Positions 55,239 to 64,000 are shown, numbered from the stretch's first letter. The stretch is 64,000 nt of DNA from an uncultured Eubacteriaceae bacterium (GCA_947167715.1 CAMVJD010000004.1:47052-111051); one strand, 5' to 3'. Notes: generated by a model not told the origin, from the sequence alone. Numbers and translations are program-made.

Positions 55239-56426
55239 ATGGCTAAGGCAAAATTTGAGAGAACCAAACCTCATGTTAACATTGGTACAATCGGTCACGT
55301 TGACCATGGTAAGACTACTCTTACAGCTGCTATCACAAAGGTACTTGCTGAAAGAGTTGCAGGTAACGAAAAGGTAGACTTTGAGAATATCGATAAGGCT
55401 CCCGAGGAAAGAGAGCGTGGTATCACTATCTCTACAGCTCACGTTGAATATCAGACAGAAAAGCGTCACTACGCACACGTTGACTGCCCCGGTCATGCCG
55501 ACTACGTTAAGAACATGATCACAGGTGCTGCACAGATGGATGGTGCTATCCTTGTTGTTGCTGCAACTGATGGTCCTATGGCACAGACAAGAGAGCATAT
55601 CCTTCTTTCTCGTCAGGTTGGCGTTCCCAAGATCATCGTTTTCATGAACAAGTGTGATATGGTTGATGACGAGGAACTTCTTGACTTAGTAGAAATGGAG
55701 ATCACAGACCTTCTTGCTGAATACGGCTTTGAAGATTCTCCTATCATCCGTGGTTCTGCTTTCCAGGCTCTCCAGGATCCAGCAGGCGAGTGGGGCGACA
55801 AGATCATGGAGCTTATGGATACAGTAGACGAGTATATCCCCAACCCCGAGAGAGACACAGACAAGCCTTTCCTTATGCCTGTTGAGGACGTATTCTCTAT
55901 CACAGGCCGTGGTACAGTTGCTACAGGTAGAGTTGAGCGTGGTGTACTTCACGTTAACGAAAACGTTGAGATCGTTGGTCTTGTTGACGAGGCTCGCAGC
56001 GTTGTTGTAACAGGTATCGAAATGTTCCACAAGTTACTTGACGAGGCACAGCCCGGTGATAACATCGGTGCACTTCTTCGTGGTGTTCAGAGAACAGAGA
56101 TCGAAAGAGGCCAGGTTCTTGCTAAGCCCGGTTCGATCACACCTCATACAAAGTTTACCGCTCAGGTATACGTTTTGAAAGCTGATGAAGGTGGCCGTCA
56201 TAAGCCTTTCTTCAACAACTATCGTCCTCAGTTCTACTTCAGAACTACTGACGTTACAGGCGTTATAACTCTTCCCGAGGGTACAGAGATGTGTATGCCC
56301 GGCGATAACGTAGAAATGACTATCGAGCTTATCAGCCCCATCGCTATGGAGCAGGGTCTTCGTTTCGCTATCCGTGAGGGTGGTAGAACAGTTGGTTCGG
56401 GTTCTGTTGTTTCTATTATCGAATAA
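55239..56426 (+). CDS. tuf: Elongation factor Tu
   Basis: The 395-residue GTPase delivers aminoacyl-tRNA. Motifs [54 protein letters not shown] and [12 protein letters not shown] are all present, followed by the two beta-barrel domains. AAGGAGG precedes the ATG by about ten bases. A terminator follows. Its codon use is the most biased in the window, as expected for a very abundant protein. Confidence 0.98.
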   Translation: MAKAKFERTKPHVNIGTIGHVDHGKTTLTAAITKVLAERVAGNEKVDFENIDKAPEERERGITISTAHVEYQTEKRHYAHVDCPGHADYVKNMITGAAQMDGAILVVAATDGPMAQTREHILLSRQVGVPKIIVFMNKCDMVDDEELLDLVEMEITDLLAEYGFEDSPIIRGSAFQALQDPAGEWGDKIMELMDTVDEYIPNPERDTDKPFLMPVEDVFSITGRGTVATGRVERGVLHVNENVEIVGLVDEARSVVVTGIEMFHKLLDEAQPGDNIGALLRGVQRTEIERGQVLAKPGSITPHTKFTAQVYVLKADEGGRHKPFFNNYRPQFYFRTTDVTGVITLPEGTEMCMPGDNVEMTIELISPIAMEQGLRFAIREGGRTVGSGSVVSIIE

Positions 56427-56435
56427 TTTGAACTT

Positions 56436-56482
56436 TCATTCCGCAGTCACGCTTATTCAGTGTGATTGCGGATTTTTTGTTT
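56436..56482 (+). terminator. Terminator of tuf
   Basis: Stem attccgcagtcac/gtgattgcggat with a short loop and T run. Confidence 0.9.
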
Positions 56483-56584
56483 TTTGGGAATTTACATTTT
56501 TTACCATTCGGTACTGTGGCAGATGTGGGAAAAGTACTAAAAAAGTACTAAAAATTTTGCGTTTTATTTTGGGATAGCTTTAGA

Positions 56585-56614
56585 TTGAAAAAATATGGAG
56601 GGGTAAAGTATAAT
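56585..56614 (+). promoter_or_regulatory. Promoter of the hydrolase gene
   Basis: TTGAAA (56585-56590) and TATAAT (56609-56614), 18-base spacer. A duplicated aaaagtactaaaa word lies about 50 bases upstream. Confidence 0.6.
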
Positions 56615-56653
56615 TATGTCACAAAATAAACTCATATTTGTGAAGGTGATAAT

Positions 56654-57337
56654 ATGATAAAAGAAAATCTGAATATTGGGGATAGGGTCTGTACCGTATA
56701 TAGTGTTGATAATGCAAAGGTATTATTGATACAGCCTGTTGACGACCACGACATAGAAGTGCTTGACAGTGAAGTATCGTATGTTGAAGAAAACACGGGC
56801 AAGAATTTTATCCTTGCTGCATTTAAGATAAATGATTGGAATAATGAACTGTCGCCGTGGCAGGCACCGCCGGTGTTCGGGAAAGAGGATTTCGGCAGCG
56901 GTGCGGGAAAGATACTTGAATATGTTGAGGATGTTCTTATACCGCAAATTATCAAAAAATACGGTCTTGCCGAGAATATTCCGATAATTATAGGCGGATA
57001 TTCCCTTGCGGCGCTGTTCTCGCTCTGGGCGGTATATAACAGCGATAAATTCAAAGCCTGTGCGGCGGCATCTCCGTCTGTATGGTTCCCGAGGTGGATA
57101 GAGTATGCACAAAACAACTCCCCCAAAGCCGAACACATATATCTGAGTCTTGGCGATAAAGAAGAAAAGACCAAAAACAAGATAATGGCATCGGTGGGGG
57201 AGTGTATTAAAAAACAGTATGAAATGCTGCAAAGTAATGGTATTGATACCATTCTTGAATGGAACGAGGGCAGTCATTTCAAAGAGCCCGATATAAGGAC
57301 GGCAAAGGGGTTTGTATGGTGTATCGAACACTTATGA
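56654..57337 (+). CDS. Alpha/beta hydrolase, esterase-like
   Basis: The 227-residue protein contains the nucleophile-elbow region IIGGYSLAALFSLWAVY (GxSxA with Ser about 118), an Asp-bearing strand with HIYLSLGDKEEKT and a C-terminal His in WNEGSHFKEPD, consistent with a catalytic triad. It resembles putative esterases of the siderophore-esterase type. No signal peptide is seen, so it acts in the cytoplasm. AAGGTGATA precedes the ATG. Its 3' end overlaps that of the convergent SDR gene by six bases. Confidence 0.82.
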   Translation: MIKENLNIGDRVCTVYSVDNAKVLLIQPVDDHDIEVLDSEVSYVEENTGKNFILAAFKINDWNNELSPWQAPPVFGKEDFGSGAGKILEYVEDVLIPQIIKKYGLAENIPIIIGGYSLAALFSLWAVYNSDKFKACAAASPSVWFPRWIEYAQNNSPKAEHIYLSLGDKEEKTKNKIMASVGECIKKQYEMLQSNGIDTILEWNEGSHFKEPDIRTAKGFVWCIEHL

Positions 57338-58036
57338 TCTAAGTATCCACCCATTATCCCCGTTATATATCATCTGCTTGGTCATTCCACCGTCAATACA
57401 GATGTTCTCACCTGTAATAAATCCTGCTTTGTCGGAGCAGAGGAATAAGACCATATTTGCAATGTCAAGGGGATCTCCCACGCGTCCTGCGGGCTGCTGT
57501 ACAGCATCAGATCCCTCATATACGGTATAATTTGTGTCTATCCACCCCGGTGAGATGGAATTTACCCTGACCTTGCCCGCAAGACTTACCGCAAGTGCGT
57601 GTGTTAGTGCAGCAATACCGCCTTTTGCGGCTGTGTAGCTTTCTGTTTGGGGTTGACTCATTCTGTCTCTTGACGAGGATATGTTGATTATAGAGCCACC
57701 CTGCGAAAAGTACGGCATAAACAGTTTTGATAAATAAAACGGTGCCGTTACGCCAACAGATAAAGCATATTGGAACTCCTCGTAACTACATTCATCTATA
57801 CCTTTCATAAGCGGCAGAGCGTTATTTATAAGATAATCGACTCTGCCGTATTTCTTTATAACATAGTCGGCAAATCCCTCTAAAACAGCCTTTTCGCCTA
57901 TATCTCCGACATAATGTTCACCCTCTGCCTTGTCAATGATACATACCTCTGCACCGTTTTTCTTAAATTCTTCCGCTATACACTTGCCTATGCCATGAGC
58001 ACCGCCTGTTATTACGGCAACTTTGTTTTTGAACAT
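57332..58036 (-). CDS. Short-chain dehydrogenase/reductase
   Basis: The 234-residue enzyme has the classical SDR pattern: TGGAHGIGKCIAEEF for NAD(P) binding, NNALPLM-type NNA motif, catalytic Ser in NISSSRDRMS, the YTAAKGGIAALTHAL active-site Tyr-Lys pair and PGWI after it. FabG-type alcohol/ketone oxidoreductase activity is likely, but the substrate is unknown. AAAGGAGAC precedes the ATG and a promoter is at 58065-58093. Confidence 0.93.
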   Translation of the reverse strand: MFKNKVAVITGGAHGIGKCIAEEFKKNGAEVCIIDKAEGEHYVGDIGEKAVLEGFADYVIKKYGRVDYLINNALPLMKGIDECSYEEFQYALSVGVTAPFYLSKLFMPYFSQGGSIINISSSRDRMSQPQTESYTAAKGGIAALTHALAVSLAGKVRVNSISPGWIDTNYTVYEGSDAVQQPAGRVGDPLDIANMVLFLCSDKAGFITGENICIDGGMTKQMIYNGDNGWILRS

Positions 58037-58064
58037 AATACCACGTCTCCTTTGTTATAGATTT

Positions 58065-58093
58065 AGTATAACCGAGAATTTGGGCAATTTCAA
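58065..58093 (-). promoter_or_regulatory. Promoter of the SDR gene
   Basis: Minus strand TTGAAA (58093-58088), 17-base spacer, TATACT (58070-58065). Confidence 0.7.
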
Positions 58094-58116
58094 CAAAATC
58101 CCCCGGATTCCTTTAA

Positions 58117-58645
58117 AGAGAGTATAACAAAGACAGCGACCAATGGTTTTGCAAGTACGGCAACGAAACTGAAAAGAAAACCAAGAGCAAAAAGTCAAAA
58201 CGCGGCAAAGAATACGAAACATATAACTATTCTTTTAAAAAAGACCAATGCAAAAACTGCCCGCATAGGGATGAATGTATCGGCAAGGCGAAGACTGCAA
58301 GAAAAATATTGAAAGTCAGCGTAAACGCGCCCGAATACTATGAGTATTCTCAATTTGAGAAAACGGAAGAATTCCGCCAAAAATACAGGGAACGATCCGG
58401 CATCGAAAGAAAAAATGCCGAAATGAAACGCTTTCACGGTTTAGCTCGTGCCAAGGAGTACGGGCTTAGGCGTGTCGCTTCAAGCAAAATTCACCGCAAT
58501 AGCGGTAAATTTGAAGAGGATAGCAAGGATAGTATCCTCTTCAAACGGCGACATTTTCTTGATTATAAGAATTATAAAAACAAAAATCGAAATTAAGTTT
58601 AAATGGTTTGCAGGAACAGTCGGACAACTTGCAAAAAGCGCTTAA
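58117..58645 (+). pseudogene. Remnant of an IS1182-like transposase, truncated and frameshifted
   Basis: From 58117 an open frame without a start codon reads as the C-terminal part of an IS4/IS5-superfamily transposase: a zinc-like CKNCPHRDECIG cluster, then YRERSGIERKNAEMKRFHGL, the region that holds the last catalytic Glu. After GLRRV the frame loses sense, but one base over it continues QAKFTAIAVNLKRIARIV, the usual family ending. So the fragment lacks about the first two thirds of the gene and carries a one-base shift near 58475. The IS1182 label is by resemblance. Confidence 0.75.
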
Positions 58646-58853
58646 AAATAGGACTTTTTCACTGGTCTCGGTCAGACACCTGTCCCGCTTCGTTTATATG
58701 TTATCTGTTTATATAAGGCTGACCTAAAATCAAAATGTAGTCGGATATCCACACCGATCTTGTAAATGCAGCGCTTGTCGGCGACTTCCCGATAAGCTTG
58801 TTTATTTGGCAACGCAGTTTGCGGATATGATAGCCTGTGCAGATGCGGCTTGT
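58646..58853. other. Intergenic stretch with no recognised feature
   Basis: About 200 bases between the transposase remnant and the 3' end of the lyase pseudogene. I see no gene, promoter or strong hairpin in it. Confidence 0.5.
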
Positions 58854-60866
58854 TCACGGAAACAGCACATCAAATATATCATTTTTGGCGATCTTATCCT
58901 GTGCGGCATATTTAACCATAGCCTGTGCCGACATTCGTATTTTGCTCTCTTTGGTACTGTAGTCATCGGGAGTTTCAACAGTATAGTCTGACGGCATATT
59001 GTCGCTGTCAGTTCCGTTCCAACCGAAAACATTTTCGTAGCCTGTTATATTCATTTCGTCCAGTTTATAATTTCTTACGTTACCGAAAGCGATGCAGTTT
59101 TTGAGTGAAACATTGCAGGCCGCGTTATTTCTGTCAAAGCCTTTCTTTTCGTGGCAGAAAGCAATGCAGTTTATAAGTGCCCGCCGGCAAATGCTTTCCG
59201 TATATGCACTTCCAAGCTTAAAACCGTTTGGATTGCCCGCCCAGTTATATGGATCCAGAAGTTCCGTTACGGATAATTCGCCGCGGTCCGTATTTATCTT
59301 TTTGTTCAAAATGGCATCGACTGCCGCACCGTATTCTTCTTTTGAAGCCGAAGCAGAGCAGAGCGTTCTGTTGTTATAGGCAATTTTGAACCTTTCATAG
59401 CCTGTCGGGTTTGTGACGGCTATTCTTTTTATAAACGGAAGATTTTCGTCAAGTTCAAGTCCGTTTATGTAATCCCTGTAGCCAAGATGCAGCGAGGGAG
59501 TACCGTTGCCCCAGCACATACAGTTTTTATATACAACATTGTATGTCTGCTGATCCTGTCCCGCTTTGTCATAGCTGTCCCAACCGTCGTCGCCGTTCTC
59601 CCATGCATAGCAGTTTATAAATGTAGTAGGGTTGTTTGCGATAGCCGTCGTATCGGTCGTATTATCAATGCCCGCACCAATTTTTACCGCAAAGTCGTCT
59701 GCATTTGAGCCTCTTGTAAATACATCGCAGTTTCTGTACGAAATAACATTTTCGACCGTGGTGTTGTCCGCACCTTTTGTTATCTGAAGACCGCTGTCAT
59801 TATTGTATCTGAAAATACAATTCTTTATTTTATTTCCCGTTACGGGCGGGTCAGTGTTCTCGCGTTTTAAAAGTATACCGTTGTCGTGGGCGTTTTCTAT
59901 AACAAGGTTTTCGATAGTGTTATTGCCCGACCTTATTTTTATTCCCACATCGCTGTCGCTTGAAGCGTAGTTTATAATGTCATTGCGTCCCGATATATCC
60001 GCAAAATCAAGCACAGGCAGAGAACCGTCGGCTTTCGGCACACCTATTATGGACTGACCGCCCTTGTTCATCTGTATTCTGTCGCCGATCTTAATATCAT
60101 ACGTCACATATATTTTCGCCCCTTCGCTTTTCAAGGCGGCCGTCAATCCGCTGTAGCTTGATACTTCTGTTCCGTCGCTCGTATCTACTTTTATTTTCTC
60201 GGGGTTATACTTGTTTTCTTCAACATAATTCAATATCGCAATAACATCTTTTATATCTATGCTGCCGTCAATATTGTGATCGCCGTATTTAAGCGTGTCC
60301 GTCAGCACATTGCCGCTTGAAAGGTGCTTAAGCAAAAGTGCCGCGTCTGCTGCCGTAACACCGCCGTCTCCCGAAACGTCGCCCACAACAAACTTTGTAA
60401 AATCAACAGCCACCATAGTAACAGAAACAGAGTTATCCTCAGAATATATGTAAATATCGCTCTCGAGGCCTATGTAATCACACTCCAGTGTATTATAACT
60501 GTTTGTTGCCTGAACAGTTCCAAAAATACGGCTGCCGTCTGACATTGCAATATTTGAAGCATAAGTGCCGCTTTTAACTCTGATAAACAGTCGGCAGCTG
60601 CCCTTCGGTCTCAGCATTATACACGATTTTGAGGTCGAACCGTTTCTGCCGAGAGTCAGCGTTCCGTTGTATACATAGGTCTGCCCGTTATCCCAGCCTT
60701 TTATCGTAAGACCGTATTCGTCTGCAACGGTATTTACGGTGATATCATCCCACGCAGGGAAAAACTACTGCTTGTTTTCCGATATGATAGCACCAAATAC
60801 CGCCGAGCATTGGATAATAACGGCCGCAATTATCAATATAAGCGTTAAAATATTCCTTTTTCGCAT
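58854..60866 (-). pseudogene. Dockerin-bearing PL9-type pectate lyase with an in-frame TAG
   Basis: The gene starts at ATG 60864-60866 with AAAGGAG upstream and encodes a signal peptide (to about residue 26) followed by an in-frame TAG at codon 34 (60765-60767), after which the frame is open to 58854 (about 670 codons). After a strand-rich module of about 115 residues comes a type I dockerin (GDVSGDGGVTAADAALLLKH and NIDGSIDIKDVIAILNY, two calcium-binding repeats) and then a right-handed beta-helix with FAVKIGAG and AWENGDDGWDSY, which resembles the catalytic core of family 9 pectate lyases. TAG is used as an ordinary stop elsewhere here, so this is probably an inactivating change. Confidence 0.82.
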
Positions 60867-60890
60867 TGCTGATCGCTCCTTTGTTTTTTG

Positions 60891-61034
60891 TCAAAACTGC
60901 CGCTGCTTACTGTTTAAAGTCCCAAAAACCCGTTCCCGTTTCGGGGTCGTATTTTCTTTTAAAATGCTTTTTATTATTTCTTCATCTTTATCGACCCTTA
61001 TATAGTAAGTGTCTTTGTATTTTCCGTAATCCAT
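60891..61034 (-). pseudogene. Truncated PPC (DUF296) domain gene
   Basis: The frame starts MDYGKYKDTYYIRVDKDEEI, which matches the beginning of PPC/DUF296 DNA-binding-domain proteins, but after about 25 residues it turns into unrelated sequence and stops after 47. The intact family is about 140 residues. AAAGAGG precedes the ATG. The break lies just before the lyase gene, suggesting that its insertion or an associated deletion removed the rest. Confidence 0.6.
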
Positions 61035-61153
61035 AATAAATACCTCTTTTAGCCCCTTTGCGGGGTAGTTTATCCGACGCTGCGAGTGTTTTACATTTAT
61101 GCCGCGGATCAAAAATAAAAACAGCATACAACATATTTTATTTTTCGCCGTTA

Positions 61154-61639
61154 TTATTTCAGCTCGGCACCCATCAGAACAACTCTCGTTTCTTTTTTGA
61201 AATCAAATTGTTCATAAAACTTTTGCAGGAAACCGTCATTTGAAGTGATCAGGTGAACACCTTTTATGTTTTGGCTTTTCAATTCCGATAAAAGAGTATG
61301 CAATAATTTTTTTGCTATCCCTTGTCTGTGATATTGCGGATCGACCGCCAGGTCGTTTATTTCAAATGTCCTTCCGTAACTGAAAAGCATTGATGTGCCG
61401 AGTATAAACCCGACAATATGACCGTCGATCACATATTCCAAACCATATGCCTGTTTAGATCCAAGCAGCTCCTTTATGTGAACTTTTGCATCTTCAATTT
61501 TCCAGTGGTCGTTCCACGGCTCACAAGAAAACGCTTCTGCATAGATCTGTGCATAGCGGACGAGATTTTCCTTATCTAGAAGTCTGATATTTTCGCTTGA
61601 CATTTTTCGATCATTACTCCCTTTTTTAGCTGTCATCAT
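61154..61639 (-). CDS. GNAT-family N-acetyltransferase
   Basis: The 161-residue protein carries the acetyl-CoA-binding motif A: INDLAVDPQYHRQGIAKKLL, followed by VHLITSNDGFLQKFYEQFDF of motif B. The substrate of such single-domain GNAT proteins cannot be inferred. Two starts are possible: 61639 and, with GGGAG upstream, 61603 (MSSENIRLLDK). Neighbouring genes are unrelated. Confidence 0.88.
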   Translation of the reverse strand: MMTAKKGSNDRKMSSENIRLLDKENLVRYAQIYAEAFSCEPWNDHWKIEDAKVHIKELLGSKQAYGLEYVIDGHIVGFILGTSMLFSYGRTFEINDLAVDPQYHRQGIAKKLLHTLLSELKSQNIKGVHLITSNDGFLQKFYEQFDFKKETRVVLMGAELK

Positions 61640-61730
61640 AGCTTTATATGTTATATTGTATCACATTATAAACAAAGTATCAATCACTAAACATATTATA
61701 TACAAATCAAAACTTCTCCTCCTTTTGCGC

Positions 61731-61777
61731 ATAAAAAAAGCAAGCACCTTTTACGGTAACTTGCTTGATAATGTTGT
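61731..61777 (-). terminator. Terminator-like cassette AGCAAG...CTTGCT, copy 1
   Basis: On the minus strand agcaagttaccg and ggtgcttgct pair and are followed by seven T. Near-identical cassettes lie at 62422 and 63772. No intact gene is read into it. Confidence 0.7.
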
Positions 61778-62169
61778 TGTATCCGATTATAATGTGATAG
61801 ATCAAAAATTGTTACTTTGCTGTTGCGGGAGTGTGTTCAAAATGTTTTATACACAAGGGAAAAACGAACGACACGTAGAACGTCTGGATAAAACAGGAGA
61901 GGAACGTACCGCAAATACCGGGGAACCAGCTTTTGAACAATGGCGAAAGAATAAGGCTTACCGCATAATAGCTTAAAAGCGGGTATTAATAAAATTTTCG
62001 GATAAAATATAATAACAAATAGACTGCACGGGTGAGCGGACACCTTTACACATTGGGTTTGATTTCCGCTATACCCGATTCGTCAAGAAAGGATCGACGG
62101 GATAAATCATATTCATTAAAACGGGGCTGCCGCAGATTTGCGATAGTCCCTGTTCTGTTTCTGAAATTA
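61778..62169. other. Non-coding or decayed region
   Basis: About 390 bases between two repeats. Open frames here lack ribosome binding sites and match nothing I recognise. Possibly decayed coding sequence. Confidence 0.4.
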
Positions 62170-62317
62170 TTTATAGTAAACGACAAAAGTCTTTGGACTT
62201 TGGGCGTTTACTTGCGCCGACTGCGAGCCGCAAAGCGGCTTTATTCCTTGTACGCAGTCGTGTGCATGCCCCGCAGGGTTATAGTAAAGGACATTTTTAA
62301 ATGTCGTTTACTATAAA
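62170..62317. repeat. MITE-like element with TTTATAGTAAACGAC ends
   Basis: The left end tttatagtaaacgac (62170-62184) is inverse to gtcgtttactataaa (62303-62317). A third, inverted version (tatagtaaaggacattt, 62279-62295) pairs with the right end as an inner hairpin. A gagccgcaaagcggct hairpin lies inside. No protein is encoded. The ends differ from the other MITE-like units here. Confidence 0.68.
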
Positions 62318-62421
62318 AATATGTTGTTTATCTTCTGCCTTTGTCGTATGTTTCGCCTAAGGCGCGAAGACTGTTGTCATACTTGCATAAAACAAGTTTC
62401 AAAATATTTCCGCCCTTTTTG

Positions 62422-62450
62422 CATAAAAAAGCAAGCACCTTAATTGCATT
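62422..62450 (-). terminator. Partial terminator cassette after the thiaminase gene
   Basis: The segment aaaaaagcaagcacctt occurs as in the complete cassettes at 61731 and 63772, but the second arm is degraded to ttgcattac. It lies 20 bases beyond the thiaminase stop and may act as a weak terminator. Confidence 0.45.
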
Positions 62451-62470
62451 ACTCCGATAAATTATAAACC

Positions 62471-63679
62471 TCAATCCCGAACCATCTGTTCCGACAATTC
62501 TTTTTCCATATTTTCAAGAAACTGCCCGGCATTATTCCCTAACCTATAAACGTGATTATCCGTACTATCCACAATTTCTTTTAAAGTATTGTAGATTGGG
62601 TAACTTTTGCCGAGAGTATCATATACACTTTCTCGTGCTGTCAACAGATATTGGGGATAATCGTCTTCTGTCGTCGGGGTATTCATTTCGGTCAGCACCT
62701 TTTCACTTGTGAGTATATTTGCAAGTTCAAAAGCAAGTTCTTTCTTTTCTTCGGATATTTTTGAGTTAATACCGACCATATCGGTATAAAACAGCGGTAT
62801 ATCTTTTTTTGTTCCGTAAGAAAAACGACGTATTGTCACATTATCCGCATAATCGCCCATAGTCGCCATAGCCTCGGAATATCCGATATATGCACGGCCC
62901 TTACCTTCCGCAAACCATCGCGCCCTTATATAAGTATCATTATTATCGGGTTGGTATTCAACCTGTTTTTCACCGCCCATTTTCCACAAAGCATCTATTT
63001 GTGCCAATGCATTACTTGAAAGATTTGATGTTTCGGGTAATTCGCTGTAGTCCGTGTATTCCTGCCGTTCATCCATCAACGCATCCATATACATCATTGT
63101 TTTTGTCAATAATCCGCCCGAAAGATCTATCAAGAGGCCTTCGTTTTCTTTGGGTATAACGGATCGTTCTTTTCTGTCGCCAAGTATGTCGTACAGTTTT
63201 GTAACATCCGATACATCACAAAGGGCGGCATCGTCTTTTCTTGTGTACAGAAAATCGGTACAGAGCAGCTGCGGCAGTGCATAAATAGTGTCGTTACATT
63301 TGCAGCCTTCAAGGGCAAACGGAAATATATCCTCCTTGTTTTGTATCATCTCATCGGAAATTGGGAGAAGATAGCCTTCGTTGACAAATGATGTAAGATA
63401 GATGCCGTCAAAAACAAATACATCAAGCGCAGGTTCGGGGGCGGAAACATAACAGTCCCAATCAGCAAAATGAAGATCTATATCGGGATGTATCTTTTCC
63501 CATTCACTGCTGACAACATCCCGAAATCTTGCCATATCGGGGACATAAGGGTAAAGTGCTACGTCGATAGTCAAATCACGGTTTTCTGTCTTTTGGGTCC
63601 GATTACTGCACCCAACCGACAAAACAACAAGACCTATTATCAGTATATATAATAAATATTTTATGTATTTTCTCCTCAT
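62471..63679 (-). CDS. Thiaminase I (thiamine pyridinylase), secreted or lipid-anchored
   Basis: The 402-residue protein resembles thiaminase I, which splits thiamine by replacing the thiazole with another nucleophile, and has the fold of periplasmic thiamine-binding proteins. Matching segments are VALYPYVPDMARF, DVFVFDGIYLTSFVNEGYLL, YALPQLLCTDFLY with catalytic Cys140, and GRAYIGYSEAMATMGDYA with the catalytic base Glu269. The N-terminus is a signal peptide with SVGC at Cys24, an imperfect lipobox. ATGGAGAAA precedes the ATG. There are no thiamine biosynthesis genes nearby and no TPP riboswitch was seen. An ordinary thiamine-binding protein would lack the Cys/Glu pair. Confidence 0.9.
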   Translation of the reverse strand: MRRKYIKYLLYILIIGLVVLSVGCSNRTQKTENRDLTIDVALYPYVPDMARFRDVVSSEWEKIHPDIDLHFADWDCYVSAPEPALDVFVFDGIYLTSFVNEGYLLPISDEMIQNKEDIFPFALEGCKCNDTIYALPQLLCTDFLYTRKDDAALCDVSDVTKLYDILGDRKERSVIPKENEGLLIDLSGGLLTKTMMYMDALMDERQEYTDYSELPETSNLSSNALAQIDALWKMGGEKQVEYQPDNNDTYIRARWFAEGKGRAYIGYSEAMATMGDYADNVTIRRFSYGTKKDIPLFYTDMVGINSKISEEKKELAFELANILTSEKVLTEMNTPTTEDDYPQYLLTARESVYDTLGKSYPIYNTLKEIVDSTDNHVYRLGNNAGQFLENMEKELSEQMVRD

Positions 63680-63725
63680 TGTCGTATTTCTCCATATTAA
63701 TTATCTTACTTGTATCTTTATATAA

Positions 63726-63755
63726 AGTATAAACCTATTTATATAACAATGTCAA
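63726..63755 (-). promoter_or_regulatory. Promoter of the thiaminase gene
   Basis: Minus strand TTGACA (63755-63750), 18-base spacer, TATACT (63731-63726), 47 bases before the ATG. Confidence 0.75.
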
Positions 63756-63771
63756 TTACAACTTTTTCGTA

Positions 63772-63812
63772 ATAAAAAAGCAAGCACCTTTGTCGGGAAC
63801 TTGCTTAGTAGT
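63772..63812 (-). terminator. Terminator-like cassette AGCAAG...CTTGCT, copy 3
   Basis: agcaagttcccg/aaggtgcttgct with a T run on the minus strand. Same sequence family as the cassette at 61731; separates the thiaminase promoter from mobile element copy 4. Confidence 0.7.
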
Positions 63813-63823
63813 GTTGTATTTAA

Positions 63824-64000
63824 CAAACTAAGGAAGTCCCCCGCTTCTAAAGCGGGGGTGCTTACTTAAAATTCAGTGGGTCAGCACTTTTGCTGCGCAA
63901 AAGCCAGGCAAAGCCTGTCCGCATCTATCTTTGCGGTGCAATGTTCAAGCTCCCACTGAATTTGGAATTGCTTGCAATTCCGTTGGTTATGAGTTATGGC
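63824..64000 (+). mobile_element. Palindrome-rich non-autonomous element, copy 4 (left part, runs off window)
   Basis: It begins caaactaaggaag after TTTAA like the other copies. It has the cccccgcttctaaagcggggg hairpin and the longer version of the second hairpin, with the cttttgctgcgcaaaag and ccgcatctatctttgcgg inserts seen in copy 3. The right end is outside the window. Confidence 0.85.

Noticed and set aside
60765..60767. Recoding of TAG as an amino acid
   Set aside because: TAG ends other well-supported genes in this window (for example at 47811-47813), so general reassignment is unlikely; local readthrough remains untested.
61656..61976. Open frame of 106 codons next to the acetyltransferase gene
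   Set aside because: It runs through a terminator cassette, has no ribosome binding site and matches nothing recognisable.
63680..63825. TPP riboswitch before the thiaminase gene
   Set aside because: The leader is only about 40 bases and holds none of the conserved THI-box sequences.

Overview
The window looks like a chromosomal segment from an endospore-forming, low-to-medium GC Clostridia species, probably a gut fibre degrader in or near the Oscillospirales/Ruminococcaceae. Sporulation and germination genes (spmAB, a SpoIID homologue next to murA, a SpoIVFA/SpoIVFB-like pair, a GerAB-like permease), Firmicutes-type promoters (TTGACA, 17 bases, TATAAT), strong AGGAGG-like ribosome binding sites and a broken dockerin-bearing pectate lyase support this. 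The species assignment is inference; no rRNA or tRNA gene was seen.

Layout. 1-8 kb: 3' part of engB, a small membrane protein, aspS, a frameshifted secreted beta-helix protein followed by a 41-residue peptide gene, an exonuclease III/rhodanese pair, and recD2. 8-14 kb: S41 protease, radical SAM protein, a SUKH-like orphan gene, a lipid kinase and argS. 14-17.5 kb: the alpha ribosomal operon rpsM-rpsK-rpsD-rpoA-rplQ behind a long structured leader. 17.6-29 kb: a gene split by a small mobile element, an orphan sugar permease, gdhA, yajC, rpsO, pnp and spmAB. 29-45 kb: murA-spoIID, ftsH, a flippase, yebC, a two-component system, an RNA methyltransferase, a thioesterase and a SulP transporter. 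46-51.8 kb: DUF177-rpmF, a probable type I toxin-antitoxin pair, spoIVFAB and a fused germination protein. 51.8-56.5 kb: rpsL-rpsG-fusA-tuf. 56.6-64 kb is accessory: hydrolase, SDR oxidoreductase, transposase remnant, an interrupted PL9-like lyase, a truncated PPC-domain gene, an acetyltransferase, a thiaminase I and several palindromic elements.

The most notable items are: (1) a family of four small palindrome-rich elements with identical ends, all inserted directly after TTTAA without target duplication and differing by whole hairpin modules, which look like non-autonomous IS200/IS605 derivatives; (2) a 28-residue hydrophobic peptide gene facing a convergent small RNA with which it shares a terminator; (3) a germination permease fused in frame to a GerAC-like lipoprotein domain with an internal lipobox; (4) a thiaminase I with both catalytic residues; (5) a SpoIVFA-like gene split exactly at a run of nine A; and (6) a 240-nt structured leader before rpsM. 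At least four further palindromic MITE-like elements of 150-190 bp lie between genes.

Several genes are damaged: the beta-helix gene at 3.1 kb (one-base shift in a T run), the gene at 17.7 kb (element insertion), the transposase remnant at 58.1 kb and the lyase at 58.9 kb (in-frame TAG). Some of these could be assembly errors at homopolymers, and this would need read-level checking.
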